This document shows positions 22,484-30,509 of a stretch of 64,000 bases of DNA, piece after piece. The notes beneath the pieces were generated by a model. The model saw only the letters and a program-made list of their open reading frames with translations, made no database searches and had not been told where the DNA came from. The stretch spans positions 1 through 64,000 of the IMG/VR virus record IMGVR_UViG_3300017963_000273, one strand, 5' to 3'. Made by a program: the position numbers and the translations under genes. This DNA comes from a virus. Every line of letters starts with the position of its first letter. Position 1 is the first letter of the stretch.

Positions 22484-23451
22484 AAACTATGAATGCCTGT
22501 TTCAACTATTTCAACGTGTTGACTTATTGAAGTTTCATCAACTTCAATAACCACAATTTTTTCGTTAAGAATTTCCTCAACGTCATGTCGTATTGATTCA
22601 GGTATTAATCTAAAATCAATAATCTGTTTGTTAATTTCAAATTGTTGACGAGCTTCTGGATATTCATTAAATTTCTTTTCAAGTAATCCAGGTTCATCCA
22701 TAAATCGTAAACATGTTTTTTGACCAAATCCACGACCCAAATCTTTATCTCCACGTGTTTTAACAAAACAGCTTGGAATTTCATCAGATCCGTCGCCAAT
22801 AAGAATCTTAAATTGAAGATCTCTTTCAGGAGATCCCAAAGATTTATCTTTCAAAATATTTTCTTGGATTGTACTGATAATACAATTATCATCAATAAGT
22901 TGCAAGAAGTCATGATCACATGTTATTATAACAATTTTAATAGTTGGATTCTTATCTCTAATATACTGTTTTGAAATAGCAATAATATCATCACCTTCAG
23001 CGATTGGATACTCAACCATGACTCCCATACCATCACTTATAAGCTTAGGTAATAGAACTTCTTTTACATATTCAAAGAGTGGACCACGATTAAGCCCTTC
23101 AGGTTCTGCAGGACCTTGAATACGATTCAATTTATAAGAATCGAAAAATGATCTTCTCCAAATATCAATTTTTCTACAATCCATAGCAAATACCACATTT
23201 TCTTTATGAAGACGATATTTCTTCAGGAATTTGTTAATTGTGCTTATGAAGTTTCTATTGAAGATTGCCATGAAGTCTTCATCTTCAGAAAAATTAATCT
23301 TCCAGACGTCTTTTGGATCGTCTGGAAGATCGAAGTGGTCTGAATAAATCTTAATTGTTCTAAACGCAATTGTGTGAACAAGATAAGACGTATCCATTAA
23401 TAGATAACCGTCATCGGTAAATGACTTTACAAGACCTTTCATTAGTCCCAT
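22480..23451 (-). CDS. rnh: RNase H / FEN-type 5'-3' exonuclease (T4 Rnh-like)
   Basis: 323 aa against 305 in T4 RNase H. Acidic metal-binding residues appear in family order: LLMDTSYLVHTIAF (about 17), VFAMDCRKIDIWRRSFFDSY (about 88), YPIAEGDDIIAISK (about 150), ITCDHDFLQLI (about 177) and ILIGDGSDEIPS (about 215) with a helix-hairpin-helix GRGFGQKT. It removes RNA primers from Okazaki fragments. Confidence 0.9.
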   Translation of the reverse strand: MGLMKGLVKSFTDDGYLLMDTSYLVHTIAFRTIKIYSDHFDLPDDPKDVWKINFSEDEDFMAIFNRNFISTINKFLKKYRLHKENVVFAMDCRKIDIWRRSFFDSYKLNRIQGPAEPEGLNRGPLFEYVKEVLLPKLISDGMGVMVEYPIAEGDDIIAISKQYIRDKNPTIKIVIITCDHDFLQLIDDNCIISTIQENILKDKSLGSPERDLQFKILIGDGSDEIPSCFVKTRGDKDLGRGFGQKTCLRFMDEPGLLEKKFNEYPEARQQFEINKQIIDFRLIPESIRHDVEEILNEKIVVIEVDETSISQHVEIVETGIHSL

Positions 23452-23538
23452 TTGATTTTTCTCTCTTTTTGATTGTTTTGAAGTTATAACTCTTCCACAA
23501 TTAAAGATAAATCAAATTTTTACAATGTAAACTGTCAA

Positions 23539-23742
23539 CTAAAAAATATTTTCAGTATATTCACCACACCAATCCGATTCAGGAAATGCAGGAACGGCAT
23601 ATTTAGAAACAACAATGTTCTTTTTCTTATTACCGTCGGTCTTGTCCTCTATTGTTATAGTGATCGGAGTTGGTGGATACCGTCTGCAAAAGCCTGTACG
23701 AGGCTCAAAAAATTTGCAGTTTTTACAAACTTTATCGTTCAT
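23539..23742 (-). CDS. Small Cys-rich protein (67 aa)
   Basis: MNDKVCKNCKFFEPRTGFC and a late Cys in SDWCGEY make a CxxC-x9-C...C set, typical of small Zn-ribbon proteins annotated in phages and bacteria. Lies between RNase H and an internal-head-protein candidate. Function unknown. Confidence 0.65.
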   Translation of the reverse strand: MNDKVCKNCKFFEPRTGFCRRYPPTPITITIEDKTDGNKKKNIVVSKYAVPAFPESDWCGEYTENIF

Positions 23743-23763
23743 TATTCTCTATCTTTTTAGTTA

Positions 23764-24507
23764 CTAAAGTTCTGGGAACTCATCTTTAATGGTCTGTTCA
23801 AGATCATCGCCTTTAAGTTCAAGTGCCCAACTTACTACGTTCTTAAGATTTTCTTTTGGACCAGTTACGGTAAATTCAATCTCACGACCAAAGTTAGTTT
23901 TGGTAAAGTTGTTAGCTTCAACTTTATATTTCTTAGCAATTGCTTCAATATCACCAATTTCAGTTTTGAAAACAGAAAGACTAATTGTAGGTTTATCGCT
24001 ATTGGATGCTTCTACTTCTTCGTCTTCTACTTCTTCGTCTTCTACAGGTTCTTCTGCTGGTGGTTCTTCTACTGGGGGTTCTTCAAGAGCAGGTGGTTCT
24101 TCTACAGGACCTTCTACTTCTTCTTCTTCAGCTTCAGTAATAACAGACATATAAGCAGAAACAATACTATTATCTACTTCGTTATGTTCGTTAAGTGGTT
24201 CTTCTCTCTGTTGAATAAGGAATACACCTTCATCACCATAAGTGAATACACCAGTTCTGCCCCATGCATCTTTAACTGCAACCCACGTGAAACCTTCCAT
24301 ATTGTGGTTTTCATTAATAGTTGTTGCTAATTTACTAGTATCGAATTTGCTAACATCTTCGAACTTCTTAGAAAAAGCTAGTACTTCAAAACGCTCGCCG
24401 TTTTTATTTTCTACTAACTTACCATTTTCAAGCTGATCTACTTCTTTAGATCTTTCGCTGATAATTTCATTATAAGCTTCAAGAATAGCTGCTTTTGTGC
24501 TTTTCAT
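23764..24507 (-). CDS. Putative internal head protein with acidic Pro/Glu repeat (247 aa)
   Basis: Starts MKSTKAAILEAYNEIISER, giving an ILE|A cleavage site after residue 10; GGAG lies 10 bases upstream. A globular region is followed by a low-complexity block (about residues 128-170) of VEEPP/AEEP repeats and paired VEDEE units, then a C-terminal domain with KYKVEANNFTKTNFGREIEF. The acidic repeat could mimic DNA or space domains. No enzymatic motif. Confidence 0.6.
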   Translation of the reverse strand: MKSTKAAILEAYNEIISERSKEVDQLENGKLVENKNGERFEVLAFSKKFEDVSKFDTSKLATTINENHNMEGFTWVAVKDAWGRTGVFTYGDEGVFLIQQREEPLNEHNEVDNSIVSAYMSVITEAEEEEVEGPVEEPPALEEPPVEEPPAEEPVEDEEVEDEEVEASNSDKPTISLSVFKTEIGDIEAIAKKYKVEANNFTKTNFGREIEFTVTGPKENLKNVVSWALELKGDDLEQTIKDEFPEL

Positions 24508-24553
24508 TGCATATGCTCCTTGTTATTTAAAAGATATCTTCTTGTTTTATTTA

Positions 24554-25066
24554 TTATTGTAGGCCGGTAAAACTCATCAAACCGTATCTAAATCTAAAAT
24601 CATGTTCAATTTCACGTTGTCCACGTTGATAACTAAGTGCAAGTCTTCCAACATTTGAAAGCCAACATCCTTCGAAATCAACAGAAAACATAGGTTGTCT
24701 ATATTCACTTAAGATATAAACAGACATATTAACTAACACACTGCTTAGTTCTTCTTCATAACCGTGACAATCATTAGCTAACATTGAATACCATTTATCT
24801 AGAAAACGATATTGATGCCAATCACTCGACAGCATATATTTAACTGTTACAATTTTATCATCTTCTCTAACACCAGTAGGGAGAGGAAAAGTTCTACCTC
24901 TTATAGGCATACTTGCTGAAAGAATCTCTCTTTCTGGTATATCAATCGATGTAAGATTGAAAGTTAAATTGTCAATACCGGCTGACGGATCAATTTGTTT
25001 AAATGGAATAACTAGAATCCATTTATTACCAGTACTGAGATTATATGCTGACGAAATTAGTGGCAT
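24554..25066 (-). CDS. Second tail-tube-fold protein
   Basis: 170 aa, tube-protein size. LTFNLTSIDIPEREILSASM, KIVTVKYMLSSDWHQYRFLD and the end VGRLALSYQRGQREIEHDF resemble gp19-type strands. It might be a baseplate tube initiator or a tube-end protein (gp3/gp48/gp54 class) rather than the main tube, which is at 19.6 kb. Adjacent to neck genes. Confidence 0.6.
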   Translation of the reverse strand: MPLISSAYNLSTGNKWILVIPFKQIDPSAGIDNLTFNLTSIDIPEREILSASMPIRGRTFPLPTGVREDDKIVTVKYMLSSDWHQYRFLDKWYSMLANDCHGYEEELSSVLVNMSVYILSEYRQPMFSVDFEGCWLSNVGRLALSYQRGQREIEHDFRFRYGLMSFTGLQ

Positions 25067-25324
25067 TTATTGTACCTTAAGTACCTTGAAAGCTATACCT
25101 TTAAGTCCAAGAACAAGCATATCTTCTGAAGTACTAATCACTTCTCCACCAGCAGCTTTAATAGCTTCAATAATTACATCAGCTTCTTGCTGATTAAATG
25201 GTGGTAGAAAATTCTGCTGTGTTCCAACAGTCGTAAATCCTGCAGTGCCAAGTGCTTCTGCGAACTGTCCCTTACCAAACGGGGACGACATTGCGCCTTT
25301 TGGAGGCAAATTACCATTGCTCAT
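25067..25324 (-). CDS. Hypothetical protein (85 aa)
   Basis: Gly/Pro-rich N-terminus (MSNGNLPPKGAMSSPFGKG) then ADVIIEAIKAAGGEVISTS and a strand-forming end. It directly abuts the tube-like gene and lies in the neck/tube operon, so probably structural or assembly-related. No family recognised. TATAAATA box about 40 bases upstream. Confidence 0.6.
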   Translation of the reverse strand: MSNGNLPPKGAMSSPFGKGQFAEALGTAGFTTVGTQQNFLPPFNQQEADVIIEAIKAAGGEVISTSEDMLVLGLKGIAFKVLKVQ

Positions 25325-25364
25325 TTCTCAATCTCCTTTGTTTTAATTAAAAAATGTTCTATTA

Positions 25365-25372
25365 TATTTATA
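25365..25372 (-). promoter_or_regulatory. T4-type late promoter
   Basis: TATAAATA on the minus strand between the neck gp14-like gene and the 85-aa gene. Confidence 0.65.
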
Positions 25373-25385
25373 AGGAAAAGCGATA

Positions 25386-26483
25386 TTAATCAATATCGTA
25401 TCCACCATAGACGTCATCGCTATTGATACCATCATAATCATCAATAGCATCTTCACTATAATCAAAAATATCGTTAGATGAATCTTCAATCCATTCATTA
25501 TTTTCATATTTTTCATTAGTGAATTCTTCTTCTTTGCGACCATCAGTTCCGTCAAGTGAAGAATCAATATTATTCGATGCTCCAATAACATCTTCATAAG
25601 ATGGATCTCTTCTAACGCATGTCATTTGCCATACATATTTACTTAAAAGAGGATTTAAACCATCTATTTGTAGATTTCTATCAATAACCTTTGTTATTTC
25701 ATATTCTTCATGGTTTTCATCATGAAAATCTAATCTAAAGAAGTCACCAGCTTTTGGTGCAATATTCCAATTTGGTCCACCACCATCAACAGTTGATGTT
25801 TCAATATGATAACCAAGAATACCTTCTGCTGAACCAGATACTTCTCCATTTAATGTATTATCTAATGTAGTTGACCAAGATCCACTAAGTGTTCCATAAG
25901 TATTTCGATCATCGTAAGATTCAGTTTTATAAACATAATCGTTATAAAGTCTTGGATTTCTTACAAATGGTTGATCAAATGTTCCACTTAAATAGCCGCT
26001 AGTATTACCAGAAATTGTATCAATAACCCAACCATCAAGTATTGAATTTGATACAGATCCACTAACATAACCAGTTCCAGAAGTCATCGCTCCAATAAGA
26101 GATGTTACAAAGTTTGCTGATGTTGTAGTACCAACAAGATCTCTAAATTGCTCAGTAAAATCATCAATTAAAATAAATGCTTCCATGTCTCCATCAGTTT
26201 CAAAACCAAACTTATTAAGAAGTTCGATATCACCTTTGGATTCCATGTAAATAACTACATGAGCTGAAAGCCAGAATGATTTTGCAGGTTGTTCTCCGTA
26301 AATATAATCAAAATCAGTACCTGAAAGCTGATAGGCGTCAACGTTATGTCTAAAATAAGACGCGTCAACACCATACGAATGTATCAATTCCCTAAAATAA
26401 TTACGTTGTAATTGTTGTTCAGGTTCAAGAATTCTTCGATTAGCATATCGGAGACTAGTTATTGTTCCTGGATGTTTTGCCAT
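25386..26483 (-). CDS. 14: Neck protein gp14-like
   Basis: 365 aa (T4 gp14 is 256). The N-terminal segment matches gp14 in order: RNYFRELIHSYGVDASYFRH, then DYIYGEQPAKSFWLSAHVVI and LLNKFGFETDGDMEAFI. Later Ser/Gly/Tyr-rich strands (SGTGYVSGSVSN) form an enlarged insertion, and the C-terminus is very acidic. It caps the DNA-filled head and joins it to the tail with gp13. Confidence 0.8.
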   Translation of the reverse strand: MAKHPGTITSLRYANRRILEPEQQLQRNYFRELIHSYGVDASYFRHNVDAYQLSGTDFDYIYGEQPAKSFWLSAHVVIYMESKGDIELLNKFGFETDGDMEAFILIDDFTEQFRDLVGTTTSANFVTSLIGAMTSGTGYVSGSVSNSILDGWVIDTISGNTSGYLSGTFDQPFVRNPRLYNDYVYKTESYDDRNTYGTLSGSWSTTLDNTLNGEVSGSAEGILGYHIETSTVDGGGPNWNIAPKAGDFFRLDFHDENHEEYEITKVIDRNLQIDGLNPLLSKYVWQMTCVRRDPSYEDVIGASNNIDSSLDGTDGRKEEEFTNEKYENNEWIEDSSNDIFDYSEDAIDDYDGINSDDVYGGYDID

Positions 26484-26989
26484 TTTTCTTGTAAGTATCT
26501 TTGATAAATTTTATTTGCACAAATAATAGGTCTAATATTATACTTTTGACATCTTTCTAAAATTATTTCTCCATAATCAGAATTAAGCATTTTATATGCG
26601 TCTATTAATGATTCTTCAAAATAACTAAAAAATTCTTTAAGGTAATCAAGACGATTAATATCACAAGTAATTTTTTCAAGTTCTGTTAAAACTCTACCTT
26701 CATAAGTATCAACATAACGTTCTTTAATTTCAGAATTATCTACAGCGTTTTCATCTTCAGGTTCTGGTTCATTAATTTTCTTAATATTATCAGCACGTTC
26801 TTTTTCAGTATCACGTTCTTTCTTTTCATCGTCTTTTTCATCTCGATCATCATCTAATTGATCTTCAACTGCATCATTTCTTCTCATTGCTCTTCCGACA
26901 GCAAGTTTACCAGTAAATCCATAAGGATCATTTTTTTCAGAACCAGCATTGAAAGGATATATTCCTTCTTTTAGTCTATCGTATTTCAT
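26459..26989 (-). CDS. Putative neck-operon protein with capsid-targeting-like start (176 aa)
   Basis: MKYDRLKEGIYPFNAGSEKN has an LKE|G site at residues 6-8. A highly charged middle (about residues 45-80, DRDEKDDEKKERDTEKERAD) precedes a folded helical C-terminus. It lies between gp14-like and gp13-like genes and overlaps gp14 by 25 bases. No recognised T4 counterpart. The leader match is shorter than in other members and could be chance. Confidence 0.5.
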   Translation of the reverse strand: MKYDRLKEGIYPFNAGSEKNDPYGFTGKLAVGRAMRRNDAVEDQLDDDRDEKDDEKKERDTEKERADNIKKINEPEPEDENAVDNSEIKERYVDTYEGRVLTELEKITCDINRLDYLKEFFSYFEESLIDAYKMLNSDYGEIILERCQKYNIRPIICANKIYQRYLQEKWQNIQEQ

Positions 26990-26992
26990 ATT

Positions 26993-27745
26993 TTACCCCA
27001 TAAAGAATTTTGTAAATGTGTAAGTAGACTTGAGTTCATCAAGTAATGCTTGCTTTTCGGCAAGACCTTCTTCCTTAACTGTTGCATTAATAAGACCACC
27101 GCCAAGTAATTGAGTGCTATTATATTTTGCTCTCACATAACCGATGACTTCTTTTGCACATGCTAACGCGTATCGTTTAACCCAGCTTTCTCCATATTGT
27201 TGATCATCTGGACGAATAGTGTTAACACCAACACAAATATAACCTTTCATATTTGTTTCAGTTGGATCAGGAATTAATGTTAGTAGTTGTTCACGTTCAT
27301 TGAATTCAAAGTAGAATTTAGCAGCAGTTAGTCGATTAATCATATCTACATATGACATTGCAGCTTCAAAATCAACCCAGCTTCCCATACTGCTTGACCA
27401 TGGAACTGGAAACATACCAGCGTTCCACATAGTATTTTTTACACTAAATAATACATTAATACCACCAGTAACATCCCCATAAATTGTACTTTCTTCAAGC
27501 GCAAAAACGGAAGTAACATTACCATCAAGCGTAAATCCACTTGTTGAATATTCTTCAAGATCGAGACCGATATATCCAACTTCTTGAGTTACATATTTTG
27601 TAAACTCTTCAACTGCATCGTTAATACAGTCAGTTAAAGTATCTTCGGTAATCTCAACTTGAACAAGTGGATATCCCAATTTTCTCATGATCCAGTCTTT
27701 AATATCATCTTCAGACTGTACGCTAAAATTTAGATAATTACTCAT
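26993..27745 (-). CDS. 13: Neck protein gp13-like
   Basis: 250 aa (T4 gp13 is 309). Begins MSNYLNFSVQSEDDIKDWIM followed by GYPLVQVEITEDTLTDCI and DAVEEFTKYV, a helical start characteristic of gp13/head-closure proteins. Central VDFEAAMSYVDMINRLTAA and C-terminal ALACAKEVIGYVRAKY also fit. A late promoter box lies about 22 bases upstream. Confidence 0.8.
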   Translation of the reverse strand: MSNYLNFSVQSEDDIKDWIMRKLGYPLVQVEITEDTLTDCINDAVEEFTKYVTQEVGYIGLDLEEYSTSGFTLDGNVTSVFALEESTIYGDVTGGINVLFSVKNTMWNAGMFPVPWSSSMGSWVDFEAAMSYVDMINRLTAAKFYFEFNEREQLLTLIPDPTETNMKGYICVGVNTIRPDDQQYGESWVKRYALACAKEVIGYVRAKYNSTQLLGGGLINATVKEEGLAEKQALLDELKSTYTFTKFFMG

Positions 27746-27766
27746 TGTCTTTTTTACCTTTTTAAA

Positions 27767-27774
27767 TATTTATA
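27767..27774 (-). promoter_or_regulatory. T4-type late promoter before gp13
   Basis: TATAAATA on the minus strand, just after the stop of the internal-protein candidate at 27778 and 22 bases before the gp13-like start. Confidence 0.65.
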
Positions 27775-27777
27775 ATA

Positions 27778-28257
27778 CTAAAGAGCATTAGGCAGACTTA
27801 TTAGAGGCTCATCATAATATGAATTAATTAGTTTTTCAAGATCGGAATTAATTAATTCGTTAGTAAGAGTTTCACCAATTCCAATTAATCTTTTAGTCCA
27901 ACGACTTGTTTCTCCTCCAATTTCTATTATATATACAAGACTTTTCTCAGGTGAATTATAATCAAAACTAATTACTATACTTATTGGAATAGATTTTTTA
28001 ATGGGATGTGTAGGAATCATGATTTCAATTGAATTATAATCTTTCTTTTCATACATTTTCATATATTCTGGAACGTTTAATTTGGTTCCAACTAATTTAA
28101 ATGCACCATATGCATCACGATAATTATCTTCAGTTATGTCTAATTCGAATTCATCTACATGAAGTTTTTTAAGTTTATTCAACCATGAACCAAACATTTT
28201 ATCTATCTCTGCTTTTTTATTAATTTTAAAAGCTTCCATCAATTTTTTAAATTTCAT
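27778..28257 (-). CDS. Putative internal head protein (capsid-targeting N-terminus), 159 aa
   Basis: MKFKKLMEAFKINKKAEID is one of the clearest leaders: LME|A after residue 8, then FK. The mature part has a helical start (KMFGSWLNKLKKLHVDEFEL) and a beta-rich second half (SIPISIVISFDYN, SLVYIIEIGGETSRWTKRLI). No enzymatic family recognised. It is first in the minus-strand late neck transcript, back-to-back with the plus-strand thymidylate synthase cassette. Confidence 0.65.
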   Translation of the reverse strand: MKFKKLMEAFKINKKAEIDKMFGSWLNKLKKLHVDEFELDITEDNYRDAYGAFKLVGTKLNVPEYMKMYEKKDYNSIEIMIPTHPIKKSIPISIVISFDYNSPEKSLVYIIEIGGETSRWTKRLIGIGETLTNELINSDLEKLINSYYDEPLISLPNAL

Positions 28258-28328
28258 AAACTTCTCCTAAAAAGTTAGTTTACTTTTTCCTTTTCATGAT
28301 TATTTATTTCAAACGAAGGAGTTTTTAA

Positions 28329-28451
28329 ATGGGAAAAGGCAGTAAGCCAAGACCTGTAGATAAGAAGAGATTTGATAGTAATTATGATAAGATCTTTGGA
28401 AAGAAACAGGTTGATAAGAAAAACAAAGAAAAACGAGAGGAAAAACGGTAA
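28329..28451 (+). CDS. Conserved small phage protein (40 aa, MGKGSxPRP type)
   Basis: GAAGGAG stands 8 bases before ATG. The 40-aa product starts MGKGSKPRPVDKKRFDSNYD and continues KIFGKK with a basic end, a pattern common to tiny phage proteins (MGKGS.xRP....F..NyDxIFGKK). Function unknown. Its TAA overlaps the ATG of thymidylate synthase by one base, so the two are co-translated. Confidence 0.75.
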   Translation: MGKGSKPRPVDKKRFDSNYDKIFGKKQVDKKNKEKREEKR

Positions 28452-29356
28452 TGTCTCATGATATTCCTGTACTTAATGTTCGTGGTAAAAGTTTAGCAGA
28501 AGCATATGAAAATGCTCTTATTGAACTTAATGAAAATGGCCGCAGAATCAGCACACAATATGATAAACCTGGAGATCCACTAAGTGTTGATGCAACAATG
28601 AATCTTACAATTGAAGATCCATTGGCAGAACCAATGATTCATAAAGCATTTCCTGGCGGTATTGAAGATTTACGTGAATATGTATACGAACTTCAAGGTG
28701 CTAAAGATAATTGGGTTAAAAACATAAATGATCCTAATGATACTCGCTGGGAATATACCTATCATGGTCGTTTGAAGAATTATGGTACTTGGAAAGAAAT
28801 TTGTGGTGGTCTAATGCCACAATCATCTACTTGTGGTGATTTTGAGGTTGATCAAATTGAAGCTGTTATTCAGAAACTTTGTGATCAACCATATACTCGT
28901 CAAGCTCAAATGATTACTTGGATGCCAAATCTTGATATGGATTGTTATGATCCTCCATGTCTTCAGTCGCTTTGGTATCGTATTACCGAAGATGAGGATG
29001 GTGTTCAATATCTAAATTGTAATGTACGTTTTCGAAGTAACGATGCATGGGGTGCAAACTTCATGAATATGTTTGGCTTCATTATGTTTAACAAAGAAGT
29101 TATTGCAGATGAAGTTGCGAAACGAACTGGTAAAGAAGTTCGTCTTGGACGTCTAAATTGGCAAGCTGATTCATATCATATTTATGGTAAAGATGTTACA
29201 AACGCACAAGCATTGCTTTTTAACCGTCTTGATAAAACTACTTTTGAACAACGTGTATTTGAATTTACTGATGAAATGATTCAAGATATGTATAATGAAG
29301 CAGAATCAATGATTTTACAAAAAATTGCAGATCAAAATGCTAAAATGGAGAATTAA
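28451..29356 (+). CDS. thyA: Thymidylate synthase family protein (ThyA-like)
   Basis: 301 aa. Family motifs: RWEYTYHGRLKNYG, RQAQMITWMPNLDMDCYDPP followed by the nucleophile Cys (PPCLQSL), RSNDAWGANFMNMFGF (phosphate-binding R-S-x-D and the Asn that selects dUMP), and QADSYHIYGKD. The Asn in NMFGF position favours uracil rather than cytosine nucleotides, so dUMP methylation to dTMP is the best guess; dUMP hydroxymethylation is the main alternative. The residue after the active Cys is Leu rather than the His of E. coli ThyA. Confidence 0.85.
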   Translation: MSHDIPVLNVRGKSLAEAYENALIELNENGRRISTQYDKPGDPLSVDATMNLTIEDPLAEPMIHKAFPGGIEDLREYVYELQGAKDNWVKNINDPNDTRWEYTYHGRLKNYGTWKEICGGLMPQSSTCGDFEVDQIEAVIQKLCDQPYTRQAQMITWMPNLDMDCYDPPCLQSLWYRITEDEDGVQYLNCNVRFRSNDAWGANFMNMFGFIMFNKEVIADEVAKRTGKEVRLGRLNWQADSYHIYGKDVTNAQALLFNRLDKTTFEQRVFEFTDEMIQDMYNEAESMILQKIADQNAKMEN

Positions 29357-29358
29357 TA

Positions 29359-29610
29359 ATGGCTAAGAAAAACGAACGAAAAGAAGAGATGGTTGACCAT
29401 CCTAAACATTATAATTCTCATCCGGCTAATATTGAATGTATTGATGTTGTCGAACCTATGTCATTCAACATTGGAAATGCGATTAAGTATCTATGGCGCA
29501 ACGGCCTCAAAAAGGAAGAAGGGCTTGAAGATACTTCTAAACAAATCGAAGATTTAAATAAAGCGATTTGGTATGTTAATCGTGAAATAGAACGTCTCTC
29601 AAAGAAGTAA
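29359..29610 (+). CDS. DUF3310 protein (83 aa)
   Basis: VDHPKHYNSHPANIECIDVV, IGNAIKYLWRNGLKKEEG and DLNKAIWYVNREIERL are the standard DUF3310 blocks found in many phages, often near nucleotide metabolism genes. Starts 3 bases after thyA and is followed by a terminator, closing a three-gene plus-strand operon. Confidence 0.9.
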   Translation: MAKKNERKEEMVDHPKHYNSHPANIECIDVVEPMSFNIGNAIKYLWRNGLKKEEGLEDTSKQIEDLNKAIWYVNREIERLSKK

Positions 29611-29632
29611 AAACTTCTCCTCTCGCATATTA

Positions 29633-29657
29633 GGCAGCCTTTATGGCTGCCTTTTTT
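29633..29657 (+). terminator. Rho-independent terminator after the thyA operon
   Basis: GGCAGCC-TTTAT-GGCTGCC followed by TTTTTT on the plus strand. Confidence 0.9.
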
Positions 29658-29662
29658 ATTGC

Positions 29663-30499
29663 TTAATCTTCGTTATCATCGATCCAATAACCTTCAGGAT
29701 CATGGGTTGTTGGTTCAATACCTTGATTTATAGCTGATGATATTCTTAATAACATAAAACCTGCAGGAATTTTTGAATAATTTTTATAATAAGTATTTAA
29801 CATATTAACAAGTTTTTCAAATTCGTCAGGAATTTTTTTCCATGATGTATCACCTTGAGATAAATCATCTATGATATTTACTAAAAAATTATTAAGTTTT
29901 TTTCCAAAATCTTTTCTTTCATCTTTCGGTTGATCTGCAACAAGCTTAGTTATATAATCTGTAATTAAATCTATTTCAACAGCAGCTTGAACTGGTTTTT
30001 CAGTTTTTCTGCCAGTCCGTTTATTAATAGCATCAGTAAGTTTTGATGTAATATTTTCAGGTGTTACAAGACTTCCACCAGCTTTTTTTCCATTAATAGA
30101 ATATGATATTTTTGAATGTTTTGAATTTACTATAAGTTCAACAACAATTTTATCACCTTCATATTCAAAACTAATTATAGTTTTTATACCGTCAGTTGTG
30201 GTATCTATATCAGATTGTTTAACATCGGAAAAATCGCGCTTTAATATCTGAATAAATGAATTTATCAATTGATCATTTTCTTTGTCTTTAATTTTATTAG
30301 ATATTTTGTAAATATCTTCAATACGAAGATCATCTATTAAAGAATTAACAATAGATCTTGCATTTTGGATAGTTATATCACCACCTAAAATATCAACTAA
30401 ATCTTGAGGATCAACTTTTGATAAATTTTTCTTAACATTAGCTCTAATTTGGTCTTCTTTAGCTTCTATAAGAAGATTGAAAAATTTCTTAAATTTCAT
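29663..30499 (-). CDS. Putative internal head protein with duplicated LGG-helical domain (278 aa)
   Basis: Start taken at MKFKKFFNLLIEAKEDQIR, with LIE|A after residue 12. Residues about 20-75 (VDPQDLVDILGGDITIQNAR, IVNSLIDDLRIEDIY) closely match the start of the protein at 45415 (LDADVVAQTLGGEATSENAY, IVNDFIEDLPEEVID), so the two are paralogues with different C-termini. The longer frame upstream of this start overlaps the terminase and is rejected. No enzymatic motif. Confidence 0.65.
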   Translation of the reverse strand: MKFKKFFNLLIEAKEDQIRANVKKNLSKVDPQDLVDILGGDITIQNARSIVNSLIDDLRIEDIYKISNKIKDKENDQLINSFIQILKRDFSDVKQSDIDTTTDGIKTIISFEYEGDKIVVELIVNSKHSKISYSINGKKAGGSLVTPENITSKLTDAINKRTGRKTEKPVQAAVEIDLITDYITKLVADQPKDERKDFGKKLNNFLVNIIDDLSQGDTSWKKIPDEFEKLVNMLNTYYKNYSKIPAGFMLLRISSAINQGIEPTTHDPEGYWIDDNED

Positions 30500-30509
30500 T
30501 TTATTTCCT

